Source of the DNA: Starkeya sp. ORNL1
Lineage (GTDB): Bacteria; Pseudomonadota; Alphaproteobacteria; Rhizobiales; Xanthobacteraceae
Direction of reading: 5' to 3'
NCBI RefSeq assembly: GCF_012971745.1
Contig: NZ_CP048834.1
Coordinates: 2,046,001-2,110,000 of the forward strand
DNA: 64,000 nucleotides
Part shown: one piece after another, positions 40,910-48,505 of the stretch
Layout of the letters: each line of letters begins with the position of its first letter
Numbering within the stretch: position 1 is the first letter of the stretch
The notes under the pieces: model-generated
Databases searched by the model: none
What the model was told of the DNA's origin: nothing
Seen by the model: only the letters and a program-made list of their open reading frames with translations
Made by a program: the position numbers and the translations under genes

Positions 40910-42463
40910 ATGTCCGGCGACATTGACGGCATGATCTTTGTCGGGAAAGCCGAGCAGCCGGAATATCTCACGCTGAAGCTCGCCAACCGCCATGGGCTTG
41001 CCACCGGCGCCACCGGCACCGGCAAGACGGTGACGCTGCAGACCATTGCGGAGGGCCTCTCGCGCGCCGGCGTCCCGGTGTTCGCCGCCGACATCAAGGG
41101 CGATCTTTCCGGCGTCTCCATGCCCGGCGAAGGCCAGGACTGGATCCTCAAGCGCTGCGAAGAGATCGGCATCGAATATTCGCCCGATGAATTCCCGGTG
41201 ATCTTCTGGGACCTGTTCGGCGAGCAGGGCCACCCGGTGCGCGCCACCGTCTCGGAGATGGGGCCGCTGCTGCTGGCGCGGCTGATGAACCTCAACGAGA
41301 TCCAGGAAGGCGTGCTGAACGTGGTGTTCCGCGTCGCCGACGAGCAGGGCCTGCTGCTGCTGGACCTGAAGGACCTGCGCGCCATGCTGGCCTTCATCGC
41401 CGAGAATGCGGCGAGCCTCACCACCACCTACGGCAATGTCGCGCCCGCCACCGTCGGCGCCATCCAGCGCGCCCTCCTCGTGCTGGAGAACCAGGGCGCC
41501 GACAAGTTCTTCGGCGAGCCGGCGCTGAAGATCTCCGACCTGATGCGCATCGATCCGCGCAACGGCTACGGCACCATCAATATTCTCGCCGCCGACAAGC
41601 TGATGGGAAGCCCGCAGCTCTATGCCTCGTTCCTGTTGTGGCTGCTGTCGGAATTGTTCGAGGTGCTGCCCGAGGTCGGCGATCCCGACAAGCCGAAGCT
41701 GGTGTTCTTCTTCGACGAGGCGCACCTGCTGTTCGACGAGGCGCCGAAGGCGCTGCTGCAGAAGGTGGAACAGGTGGTGCGGCTGATCCGCTCCAAGGGC
41801 GTCGGCGTCTATTTCGTGACGCAAAACCCGCTCGACGTGCCGGACAGCGTGCTGGCCCAGCTGGGCAACCGCGTGCAGCACGCGCTGCGCGCCTTCACCC
41901 CGCGCGACCAGAAGGCGGTCAAGGCCGCCGCCGACACCTTCCGCCCCAATCCGAAGCTCAATACCGCACAGGTCATCACCGAACTCGGCAAGGGCGAGGC
42001 GCTGGTCTCGATGCTGGAGGGCAACGGCACGCCCTCCATCGTCGAGCGCACGCTGATCGCGCCACCCTCCGCACGGGTCGGCCCGGTGACGCCGGAATTG
42101 CGGGCGGCCGCGATCGCCAACAGTCCCGTCAAGGGAGTCTACGACACCACGATCGACCGCGAATCCGCCTATGAGCAGCTCGCCAAGCGGGCGCAGGCCG
42201 CCGCCGACAAGGCGGGCGAGGCCGGCGCCGCGGCAAGCCCGGGCCAGCAGCCGGCCGAGGCCGGGGCAGCCGGCGGTGGCGGCCTGCTCGACAGCGTGCT
42301 CGGCGGCATATTCGGCGGCGGCTCCTCCTCGGGCAGCCGCGGGCGCATGACCATCGGCGAGCAGGTGACGCGGCAAGTGGCGCGCTCGGTGACGAGCCAG
42401 GTCACCAACCAGATCACCAAGGCGATCCTGCGCGGCGTGCTCGGCGGCATGAGCCGGAAGTAG
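40910..42463 (+). CDS. HerA-like ATPase (DUF853/YjgR family)
   Basis: A 517-residue P-loop ATPase of the HerA/FtsK superfamily. The Walker A motif is [12 protein letters not shown] near residue 35, Walker B is [17 protein letters not shown], and [20 protein letters not shown] is the arginine/sensor region of the DUF853 (YjgR) group. The C-terminal 80 residues are Ala/Gly-rich and end in an amphipathic helix [20 protein letters not shown]. The ATG at 40910 follows AGGAGA. YjgR proteins are of unknown function. No nuclease partner gene is adjacent, so a DNA-processing role is not supported by context. Confidence 0.87.
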   Translation: MSGDIDGMIFVGKAEQPEYLTLKLANRHGLATGATGTGKTVTLQTIAEGLSRAGVPVFAADIKGDLSGVSMPGEGQDWILKRCEEIGIEYSPDEFPVIFWDLFGEQGHPVRATVSEMGPLLLARLMNLNEIQEGVLNVVFRVADEQGLLLLDLKDLRAMLAFIAENAASLTTTYGNVAPATVGAIQRALLVLENQGADKFFGEPALKISDLMRIDPRNGYGTINILAADKLMGSPQLYASFLLWLLSELFEVLPEVGDPDKPKLVFFFDEAHLLFDEAPKALLQKVEQVVRLIRSKGVGVYFVTQNPLDVPDSVLAQLGNRVQHALRAFTPRDQKAVKAAADTFRPNPKLNTAQVITELGKGEALVSMLEGNGTPSIVERTLIAPPSARVGPVTPELRAAAIANSPVKGVYDTTIDRESAYEQLAKRAQAAADKAGEAGAAASPGQQPAEAGAAGGGGLLDSVLGGIFGGGSSSGSRGRMTIGEQVTRQVARSVTSQVTNQITKAILRGVLGGMSRK

Positions 42464-42486
42464 GCTCTCGACCCAACCCTAATCTC

Positions 42487-42573
42487 CCTCATCCCCGGGC
42501 TTGACCCGGGGATCCAGATGACCGGGCACAGCGCCAAGTCCTCTGGGTGCCCGGGTCAAGCCCGGGCATGAGG
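42487..42573. repeat. Dispersed palindromic repeat, family C, copy 4
   Basis: CTCATCCCCGGGCTTGACCC ... GGATCC and a diverged closing half (GGTGCCCGGGTCAAGCCCGG then GCATGAG). It lies 34 bp before the M20 peptidase start. Confidence 0.85.
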
Positions 42574-42606
42574 GAACAGCGAAAACACGGAAGAAGGAAT
42601 CCGGCC

Positions 42607-43989
42607 ATGGCCGATCTCGAGCGCGTGCTGGCAGCGGTGGATGCCAATCTCGACGGCAGCCTGGAGCGGCTGTTCGCGCTGCTGCGCATCCCCTCCATCT
42701 CCACCGACCGGGCTTACGCCGCCGAATGCCGGCGCGCCGGCCAGTGGCTGGCCGACGACCTCGCCGCGCTCGGCTTCAAGGCGCAGCTCAACGAGACGCC
42801 GGGCCACCCCATCGTCACCGCGCGCAGCGACGTCGGCGCGAAGAAGCGGGTGATGTTCTATGGCCATTACGATGTGCAGCCGGTCGATCCGCTGAACCTC
42901 TGGACCACGCCGCCCTTCGAACCGACCCTGGCCGAGGGCGCCGACGGCAAGAAGCGCCTGGTCGGGCGCGGCACCGCCGACGACAAGGGCCAGGTCATGA
43001 CCTTCGTCGAGGCCTGCCGGGCCTATCTCGCGGTCACCGGCACGCTGCCCGTCGACGTCACCTTCCTGCTGGAGGGCGAGGAGGAATCCGGCTCGATCAA
43101 CACGCCCGGCTTCGTCGCGGCCAACAAGGAAGCGCTCGCCGCCGATGTCGCTTTGGTGTGCGACACCAATATGTGGGACCCGCAGACCCCGGCCATCACC
43201 GTCTCGCTGCGCGGGCTGTGCCATGACGAGATCGTGGTGAAGGCCGCGAACCGCGACCTGCATTCCGGCTATTATGGCGGAGCGGCGCGCAACCCCTTGC
43301 ATGTGCTGTCGAAGATCATCGGCGACGTGCATGACGAGACCGGCCGCGTCACCATTCCCGGCTTCTATGACGACGTGCGCGAGACGCCCGCCGACGTGAA
43401 GGCGCAATGGGAGGGGCTGGGCCTGACGCCGGAGAAGTTCCTCGGCCCGATCGGCCTTGCCATCCCGTCGGGCGAGCAAGGCCGCTCCATCATGGATCTC
43501 ACCAGCGCGCGCCCGACCTTCGAGGTCAACGGCATGTGGGGCGGCTATATCGGCGAGGGCGGCAAGACCGTCATCCCCTCCATCGCCACCGCGAAGATCT
43601 CCTGCCGCCTCGTCGCCGACCAGGACCCGGCGCATGTGCGCGACGCCGTGCGCGCCTTCGTGCGCGCCCGCATCCCGGCGGACTGCTCGGTGGAATTCCT
43701 CAGCGGCGAGGGCAACCGCGCGGTGGCGGTCAATCATGACAGCCCGGAGCTCGCCAGGGCGGCGGCCGCGCTGACCGAGGAATGGGGCCACCCGACCGTG
43801 ACCATCGGCGGCGGCGGCTCGATCCCGATCGTGGGTCATTTCAAGAAGCAGCTCGGTCAGGACACGCTGCTCATCGGCTTCTCGCTGGACGACGACCGCA
43901 TCCATTCGCCCAACGAGAAGTACGACCTCGACTGCTTCCACAAGGGGATCAGGAGCTGGGTGCGGGTCCTGGCGGCGCTGGCAGGTTAA
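42607..43989 (+). CDS. M20-family metallopeptidase (dipeptidase-like)
   Basis: A 460-residue zinc peptidase from the ATG at 42607. Metal and catalytic motifs are FYGHYDVQPVDPLNLW, RGTADDKGQVMTF and LEGEEESGSINTPGFV, with a later CDTNMW and a final SPNEKYDLDCFHKG. The dimerisation (lid) domain spans about residues 190-350. The sequence is nearest to the DapE/carnosinase-like M20 dipeptidases acting on cytosolic peptides. No partner gene is adjacent; a family B repeat follows. Confidence 0.9.
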   Translation: MADLERVLAAVDANLDGSLERLFALLRIPSISTDRAYAAECRRAGQWLADDLAALGFKAQLNETPGHPIVTARSDVGAKKRVMFYGHYDVQPVDPLNLWTTPPFEPTLAEGADGKKRLVGRGTADDKGQVMTFVEACRAYLAVTGTLPVDVTFLLEGEEESGSINTPGFVAANKEALAADVALVCDTNMWDPQTPAITVSLRGLCHDEIVVKAANRDLHSGYYGGAARNPLHVLSKIIGDVHDETGRVTIPGFYDDVRETPADVKAQWEGLGLTPEKFLGPIGLAIPSGEQGRSIMDLTSARPTFEVNGMWGGYIGEGGKTVIPSIATAKISCRLVADQDPAHVRDAVRAFVRARIPADCSVEFLSGEGNRAVAVNHDSPELARAAAALTEEWGHPTVTIGGGGSIPIVGHFKKQLGQDTLLIGFSLDDDRIHSPNEKYDLDCFHKGIRSWVRVLAALAG

Positions 43990-44003
43990 GCCTTTCGACA
44001 AGT

Positions 44004-44107
44004 CGTCATCCCGGCCGCAGCGAAGCGAAGAGCCGGGATCGCGTGACGAAAGTGCGCCCTCTTCTGCGCGCGATCCCGGATCGGCCTTGCGGCCGTCCGG
44101 GATGACG
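44004..44107. repeat. Dispersed palindromic repeat, family B, copy 6
   Basis: Full unit with ends CGTCATCCCGG and CCGGGATGACG. It ends 24 bp before the GIY-YIG gene; a half unit of the same family follows that gene at 44443. Confidence 0.88.
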
Positions 44108-44130
44108 ACAATCGTTGGGGATGAAGACGA

Positions 44131-44424
44131 ATGAAGCGGTTCTTCGTCTATATCCTCGCCACCCGGAAGGATGGTCCGCTCTATGTCGGCGTGACCAGCG
44201 CGCTGCAGAAGCGCGTCTTCGAACACCGCAGCCATGACGTCCCCGGCTTTTCCGCACGCTACAACGTCGACAAGCTGGTCTGGTACGAGCCGCACGACGA
44301 TGCCGAATCGGCGATCGTGCGGGAGAAGCGAATCAAGCGCTGGCGGCGGGACTGGAAGGTCGCGTTGGTCGAAGGCGGGAATCCCGAGTGGCTCGATCTG
44401 TTCGACACGCTGGGGCCGGAATAG
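44131..44424 (+). CDS. Small GIY-YIG domain protein
   Basis: A 97-residue single-domain GIY-YIG protein: FFVYILATRKDGPLYVGVTS at the N-terminus carries the two strands (VYI and YVG) and the arginine/glutamate positions appear in LQKRVFEHRS and AIVREKRIKRWRRDWK. Such small UPF0213-like proteins are often misannotated as UvrC-like nucleases; their role is unknown, although the fold is a DNA nuclease fold. It is flanked on both sides by family B repeats, one complete and one half. Confidence 0.85.
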   Translation: MKRFFVYILATRKDGPLYVGVTSALQKRVFEHRSHDVPGFSARYNVDKLVWYEPHDDAESAIVREKRIKRWRRDWKVALVEGGNPEWLDLFDTLGPE

Positions 44425-44442
44425 AGATGCGCTGAACCTTCG

Positions 44443-44483
44443 CGCGATCCCGGCTCTGCGCTTCGCTTCGGCCGGGATGACGC
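44443..44483. repeat. Family B repeat, single half
   Basis: CGATCCCGGCTCTGCGCTTC followed by GCTTCGGCCGGGATGACG: the right half of a family B unit, 19 bp after the GIY-YIG stop codon. Confidence 0.82.
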
Positions 44484-44680
44484 GTTGGCAAGACGAAAAT
44501 AAATTGCGCTATTTCCCTTAGGGACAACGCAAAATTCCCATTCCGCAGCGCAAACTTTTCTGAATCTTGTCTGAACGCACGGCTCACAAGGCGTTCAGCG
44601 CCGGCGGCCTAGAACCTCCCCATCGCTTGCAGCGGCCGAGGGGGGCGCTGCTCCGAACTCTCTACCGGAGCCAATACCTG

Positions 44681-45037
44681 ATGAAGTCATCCATCATCCT
44701 CGGCGGAATGCTGCTCATCGCTTCCGCCGTCACCGTCAGCGCCCTGTTCGACAAGGCGGCCGATGCCGCCGAGCTGAAGCCGATCGAAGCCCAGTCGCTG
44801 GAGATCGGCGGCATGAAGGGCGTCGCCTACTACACCATCGAGAATGACGGCTATCGCGTCGTCGCCACCCTCGCCGACAGCGAGGGCGGCCAGCCGGTGC
44901 GCTTCGTCGGCACGCTGGCCCCGGGCCAGAAGCTGAGCATTTCGGTGCCGCGCGCCACGGGCACCCTGCCCGTCGCCGCCGAGATCGCCCGCGCCGGCGA
45001 CAAGGTGTTCGTCACGTCCTCGATCCTGACGCAGTGA
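44681..45037 (+). CDS. Secreted hypothetical protein
   Basis: A 118-residue protein from the ATG at 44681, with CGGAG about 11 bases upstream. A signal peptide or anchor (about residues 1-29, MKSSIILGGMLLIASAVTVS) precedes a small beta-rich domain (IGGMKGVAYYTIENDGYRVV, VRFVGTLAPGQKLSISVPRA). No cysteines occur. I do not recognise the family. A stem-loop follows 75 bp later. Confidence 0.65.
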   Translation: MKSSIILGGMLLIASAVTVSALFDKAADAAELKPIEAQSLEIGGMKGVAYYTIENDGYRVVATLADSEGGQPVRFVGTLAPGQKLSISVPRATGTLPVAAEIARAGDKVFVTSSILTQ

Positions 45038-45112
45038 TCCGCGGCGCCAGCCTGGCGCTTTCATCGGGATCACTGATGTCGAGCTAACGGCACGGCCGGG
45101 GGGCACGTGCCG

Positions 45113-45158
45113 GTCGACCCCGCCCGCCGGCATCCGGTGTGCGGGGTCGACGCATTTT
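45113..45158 (+). terminator. Probable terminator after the secreted hypothetical
   Basis: GTCGACCCCGC (45113-45123) and GCGGGGTCGAC (45141-45151) form an 11-bp stem with a 17-base loop, followed by GCATTTTA. The T-run is short, so termination may be partial. Confidence 0.55.
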
Positions 45159-45223
45159 AGCGGCCCGGTTCCAATAAACCCGGGCCGCGTTATGGTGCGC
45201 CATCTCAAGTGGAGTGCGCGCCG

Positions 45224-46102
45224 ATGGGCGATCCCGGCTCGAAAAAGCACAACTGGTCAAAAACCTGGACCTTCTTCGACGGCGACTGGCACGAGGGCAA
45301 CCTCCCGATCATGGGCGTGCGCACCCACGCCGCCTGGCTCGGCACCTCGGTGTTCGACGGCGCACGGGCCTTCGAGGGGGTGACGCCGGACCTCGACCTC
45401 CACTTCATGCGGGTCAACCGCTCGGCCATCGCCATGGGGCTGCGCCCGCTGGTCTCGGTGGAGAACTGGCTGGAGCTGGCGGACGAGGGGCTGAAGCGCT
45501 TCGCCCCCGATGCCGCGCTCTATATCCGCCCGATGTACTGGGCCGAATTCCCCGGCCCGGTGACCGTCGATGCCGATCCCGAATCGACCCGCTGGTGCCT
45601 CAGCCTCTATGAGGCGCCGATGCCCGATCCCGGCCGCGGCACCGCGATCACGCTGTCGCCGTTCCGCCGCCCCACCGTCGAATGCGCCACCACCGACGCC
45701 AAGGCCGGCTGCCTTTATCCGAACAATGCCCGTGCGCTGGCCGAGGCGCAGGGCCGCGGCTTCAACAATGCGGTGCTGTGCGACATGCTCGGCAATGTGG
45801 CCGAACTCGCCACGGCGAACCTGTTCCTCGCCCGCGACGGCGTGGTCATGACGCCGGCCGCCAACGGCACCTTCCTCGCCGGCATCACCCGCAACCGCGT
45901 CATCGGCCTGCTGCGCGAGGACGGCGTGCCGGTGGTGGAGGCGGCGCTGAGCTGGAAAGATTTCCGCGAGGCGGACGAGGTCTTCTCCAGTGGCAACTAT
46001 TCCAAGGTCACGCCGATCACCCGCGTCGAACAGCGCGAATTGCAGCCGGGCCCCTGTTTCCGGCGGGCGCGCGAGCTGTATTGGGAGTTCGCGCATGCCT
46101 GA
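45224..46102 (+). CDS. Class IV (branched-chain-like) aminotransferase
   Basis: A 292-residue PLP enzyme from the ATG at 45224, with GGAG 9 bases upstream. The PLP lysine is in ATTDAKAGCLYPNNARAL and the conserved glutamate is in AELATANLFLARDG. TSVFDGARAFEG near residue 45 and RNRVIGLLREDG match branched-chain aminotransferases and D-amino acid transaminases. The loop WTFFDGDWHEGNLPIMGVRT is typical of the rhizobial branched-chain aminotransferase-like group. Function as IlvE is likely but not certain. A family B repeat follows directly. Confidence 0.87.
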   Translation: MGDPGSKKHNWSKTWTFFDGDWHEGNLPIMGVRTHAAWLGTSVFDGARAFEGVTPDLDLHFMRVNRSAIAMGLRPLVSVENWLELADEGLKRFAPDAALYIRPMYWAEFPGPVTVDADPESTRWCLSLYEAPMPDPGRGTAITLSPFRRPTVECATTDAKAGCLYPNNARALAEAQGRGFNNAVLCDMLGNVAELATANLFLARDGVVMTPAANGTFLAGITRNRVIGLLREDGVPVVEAALSWKDFREADEVFSSGNYSKVTPITRVEQRELQPGPCFRRARELYWEFAHA

Positions 46103-46111
46103 TTCATTCGC

Positions 46112-46206
46112 CGTCATCCTGGCAGCAGGCGAAGCTGGAGAGCCGGGATCGCTCTCCGATGTTTGCGCGATCCCGGATATGGCCTGACGGCCATTCCGGG
46201 ATGACA
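46112..46206. repeat. Dispersed palindromic repeat, family B, copy 8
   Basis: Diverged unit: CCGTCATCCTGGCAGCAGGC ... GAGCCGGGATCG, then GCGATCCCGGATATGGCCTG ... CCATTCCGGGATGAC. Confidence 0.82.
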
Positions 46207-46221
46207 GCCCTATTTGGAAAG

Positions 46222-46252
46222 AAAAGCCCCTCCCCGTTGCCGGAGAGGGGCT
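46222..46252 (-). terminator. Terminator of the csbD-like gene
   Basis: AGCCCCTCCCCG and CGGAGAGGGGCT pair with one mismatch around TTGC. Read on the minus strand it is followed by TTTTCTTTCC, 40 bp after the csbD stop. Confidence 0.72.
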
Positions 46253-46291
46253 GTGTGCGTCGTGCGCCGGCCAGGCGGCGACGCGGTACTT

Positions 46292-46495
46292 TTACATCTT
46301 GAAGCGGTTTGCCCACTCGTCGATCTGACGGTTGGCCTCGTCCTTGGCAATGCCGTAGCGCTCCTGGAGCTTGCCTTCGAGCTCCGTACGGGAGCCCTTC
46401 ATGCGTTCAAGGTCATCGTCGGTGATCTTGCCCCATTGCTGGCGCACCTGACCTTTGACCTGTTTCCAGTTACCTTCGATTCTATCCCAATTCAT
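46292..46495 (-). CDS. CsbD-family stress protein
   Basis: A 67-residue protein from the ATG at 46495, MNWDRIEGNWKQVKGQVRQQ, the classic CsbD N-terminus, followed by WGKITDDDLERMKGSRTELE and YGIAKDEANRQIDEW. CsbD-like proteins are small hydrophilic cytosolic proteins induced by general stress; their molecular role is unknown. A possible EcfG-type promoter lies about 70 bp upstream, and a terminator follows. Confidence 0.92.
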   Translation of the reverse strand: MNWDRIEGNWKQVKGQVRQQWGKITDDDLERMKGSRTELEGKLQERYGIAKDEANRQIDEWANRFKM

Positions 46496-46562
46496 CACGG
46501 GTTCTCCGTTGCACTCCGCCAATACCTGCCCCGTCGGGCAGGCCGGTCGCTAGCTGGTCTAA

Positions 46563-46587
46563 AACGCGTGGAAGCGCGGTTCGATCC
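46563..46587 (-). promoter_or_regulatory. Possible EcfG-type promoter of csbD
   Basis: On the minus strand GGATC (46587-46583), 16 bp, CGTT (46566-46563). The alphaproteobacterial general-stress consensus is GGAAC-N16/17-CGTT, so four of five -35 bases and all -10 bases match. The -10 element lies 68 bp before the start codon. Confidence 0.35.
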
Positions 46588-46736
46588 GTCGGACGGGCCG
46601 AAAAAATCGCCACACCCGCCGGAAAAATAGTTCGACACTCCATCAAATCATGGTGCTGCATCGCCGCCAGCCACTAGGCTTGGCGCGAGCAAGGCAGCGC
46701 GCACGCGGCCTCGATACGATTCGGCCAGGAAACGAC

Positions 46737-47147
46737 GTGAACACCACGACTGACGAGACGCCTCCCCGCAAGGACCGCCGAATCTTCATCGTCGAGGACG
46801 AATCGCTGGTGGCGATGATGATCGAGGCGATGGTCGAGGAACTCGGCGCCCGCGTCGCCGGCACCCACAACGACATCAAGGGGGCACTCGCCTTCGTCGC
46901 CACCTCCCACACCGAGATCGATGCCGCGGTGCTCGATCTCAATCTCGGCGGCCAGCGCAGCTATGACATTGCCGCGGCCTTGCTTGGGCACGGTATCCCC
47001 GTGGTGTTCTCGACCGGCTATGATGACGGCGCGATCCCGGCCGAGTGGCGGCACGTGCCGCGGCTCTCGAAGCCGTTCCAGCTCGACGAGCTGGCGCAGG
47101 CGCTCGATACCGCACTCACCACACGGCTGGATGCAGCGCAGAGCTGA
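46737..47147 (+). CDS. Single-domain response regulator
   Basis: A 136-residue receiver-only protein from the GTG at 46737, preceded by CCAGGAA. It has RRIFIVEDESLVAMMIEAMV, the phosphoacceptor Asp67 in AAVLDLNLGG, and the conserved KPF lysine in PRLSKPFQLDEL. There is no output domain. Such regulators act in phosphorelays or bind partner proteins directly. No kinase is adjacent; the KaiC-linked hybrid kinase at 57761 is one candidate partner in this window, without direct evidence. Confidence 0.85.
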   Translation: MNTTTDETPPRKDRRIFIVEDESLVAMMIEAMVEELGARVAGTHNDIKGALAFVATSHTEIDAAVLDLNLGGQRSYDIAAALLGHGIPVVFSTGYDDGAIPAEWRHVPRLSKPFQLDELAQALDTALTTRLDAAQS

Positions 47148-47159
47148 TACCATCCAGCG

Positions 47160-47810
47160 ATGACCCGGCCGATACGCGTGCTCATCACCGGCTTCGGCCG
47201 CTTTCCCGGCGCGCCGGCGAACCCCTCGGGGGCGCTGGCGAAGGCACTGGCGCGCCGCCGCCGGCCGGCGCTCGCCGGCATGGCGCTGCGGGCCGAAGTG
47301 CTGCCGACCACATGGTCGGCGGCGGCGAACTTTGCGGCAACGCTGATGCGCGAGGATCCCGACATCGTGCTGATGATCGGCCTCGCGGCGCGGCGGCGGC
47401 AGGTCTGCGTCGAGACGCACGCGGTGAACCGCGCCGGCGGCTTTCCCGATGCGGCGCGGCGGCGCCCCGGCTCACGCCGTCTCGATGCGGCCGGCCCGGA
47501 CGCGACATGCGCCCGCGTGCATCCGGCGAGCCTGTTGCGGGCGCTGCGGCTTGCCGGCGTCCCGGCCCGCGCCTCGCGCGATGCCGGCCGCTATATCTGC
47601 AACGCGCAGGCCTATGGCGCCTACGGCCAGGCGCGCGCGACCGGCCGGCCGCGCCTCGCGGTGTTCGTGCACATTCCCCGCCCGGACCATGGGCGCCTTT
47701 CCATGCCGGCGCTGCTGCGCGGGCTGGAGGCACTGCTGGTGGCGCTGGGTGGGCAGCTCCGCTCCGTTACTCGGAATGAACAACCTTCCCACCCTCATGG
47801 CCGGGCTTGA
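47160..47810 (+). CDS. pcp: Pyroglutamyl-peptidase I-like protein (C15)
   Basis: A 216-residue cysteine peptidase. The N-terminal motif is VLITGFGRFPGAPANPSGAL. Triad positions are the glutamate in RQVCVETHAVN, the cysteine in DAGRYICNAQAYGAYG and the histidine in RLAVFVHIPRPD, all matching C15 peptidases, which remove N-terminal pyroglutamate. It starts 12 bp after the receiver gene. The last dozen or so residues (RNEQPSHPHGRA) run into a family C repeat that supplies the stop codon, so the C-terminus has probably been replaced by repeat sequence. Confidence 0.82.
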   Translation: MTRPIRVLITGFGRFPGAPANPSGALAKALARRRRPALAGMALRAEVLPTTWSAAANFAATLMREDPDIVLMIGLAARRRQVCVETHAVNRAGGFPDAARRRPGSRRLDAAGPDATCARVHPASLLRALRLAGVPARASRDAGRYICNAQAYGAYGQARATGRPRLAVFVHIPRPDHGRLSMPALLRGLEALLVALGGQLRSVTRNEQPSHPHGRA

Positions 47811-47882
47811 CCCGGCCACCCAGACTTCGACCGGGTGCATGCGGATGGGCTGGGTCCCCGGGTCAAGCCCGGGGATGAGGGT
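47792..47882. repeat. Dispersed palindromic repeat, family C, copy 5, overlapping pcp
   Basis: CCTCATGGCCGGGCTTGACC ... GGCCACCC at the left and GGGTCCCCGGGTCAAGCCCG ... GGATGAGGG at the right. The left end encodes the last residues and stop codon of pcp. The centre matches that of copy 2 at 26597. Confidence 0.88.
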
Positions 47883-47906
47883 GATCCAGATCGTTGAGTC
47901 AGGAGC

Positions 47907-48233
47907 TCAAGGCGTCTTCACGGTGATCGGGATCGAGTTGTACCAGGCGGCAAGGTTGGCGATGTCGTCGTCGCTCAGGTCCTTGGCGACCACGGTCATC
48001 ATCTCGTTCTGCCGCTTGCCGGAGCGGAATTCCTCCAGCGACTTGGTGAGATACATCTCGACCTGGCCGGCGAGGTTCGGCGCCTCGGGGTGCTGCGAGA
48101 GCCCGTCATTACCGTGGCACACCGCACACATGGCGGAGGCCTTGGCCTTGCCGGCGGCGGCATCGCCGGCAAAAGCGGGCGAGCAAAACAGGAGCACCGC
48201 TGCGGTGAGCAGCGGCATGGGGCGTAGCATCAT
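47907..48233 (-). CDS. Class I c-type cytochrome, partner of the sorbosone dehydrogenase
   Basis: A 108-residue cytochrome from the ATG at 48233. The signal peptide (MMLRPMPLLTAAVLLFCSPA then FAG) is followed by the heme motif CAVCH in KASAMCAVCHGNDGLS and the candidate axial methionine in RQNEMMTVVAKDLSDDDI. It resembles small cytochromes that accept electrons from PQQ-dependent dehydrogenases and lies downstream of such a gene. A 43-bp tandem array separates the two. Confidence 0.87.
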   Translation of the reverse strand: MMLRPMPLLTAAVLLFCSPAFAGDAAAGKAKASAMCAVCHGNDGLSQHPEAPNLAGQVEMYLTKSLEEFRSGKRQNEMMTVVAKDLSDDDIANLAAWYNSIPITVKTP

Positions 48234-48260
48234 GTCGGTTCCCGGCAGAAAAGCCCGCCG

Positions 48261-48503
48261 CCTCGCGGCGGCGGGTGTTCTTCGCAAGATCAGTCTTCCC
48301 GCACCTCGCGGCGGCGGGTGTTCTTCGCAAGATCGGTCTTCCCGCGCCTCTCGGCGGCGGGTGTTCTTCGCAAGATCAGTCTTCCCGCGCCTCGCGGCGG
48401 CGGGTGTTCTTCGTAAGATCAGTCTTACCGCGCCTCGCGGCGGCGGGTGTTCTTCGTAAGATCGGTCTTCCCGCGCCTCGCGGCGGCGGGTGTTCTTCTT
48501 CAG
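48261..48503. repeat. 43-bp tandem repeat array (five full copies plus a partial sixth)
   Basis: Units begin at 48261, 48304, 48347, 48390, 48433 and 48476. Each reads CCTCGCGGCGGCGGGTGTTC, then TTCG, AAGATCRGTCTT and CCCGCR, with only single-base differences. Each can form a CCCGC...GCGGG stem and a small AAGA...TCTT stem. There are no spacers between units. The array fills the gap between the sorbosone dehydrogenase gene and the cytochrome c gene. Confidence 0.92.
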
Positions 48504-48505
48504 TG

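Noticed and set aside
40910..42463. HerA-like ATPase as part of an anti-phage system
   Set aside because: It is the widespread DUF853/YjgR type and has no nuclease, SIR2 or other defence partner nearby; flanking genes are housekeeping.
48261..48503. 43-bp repeats as a CRISPR array
   Set aside because: The units are contiguous with no unique spacers, and there are no cas genes in the window.
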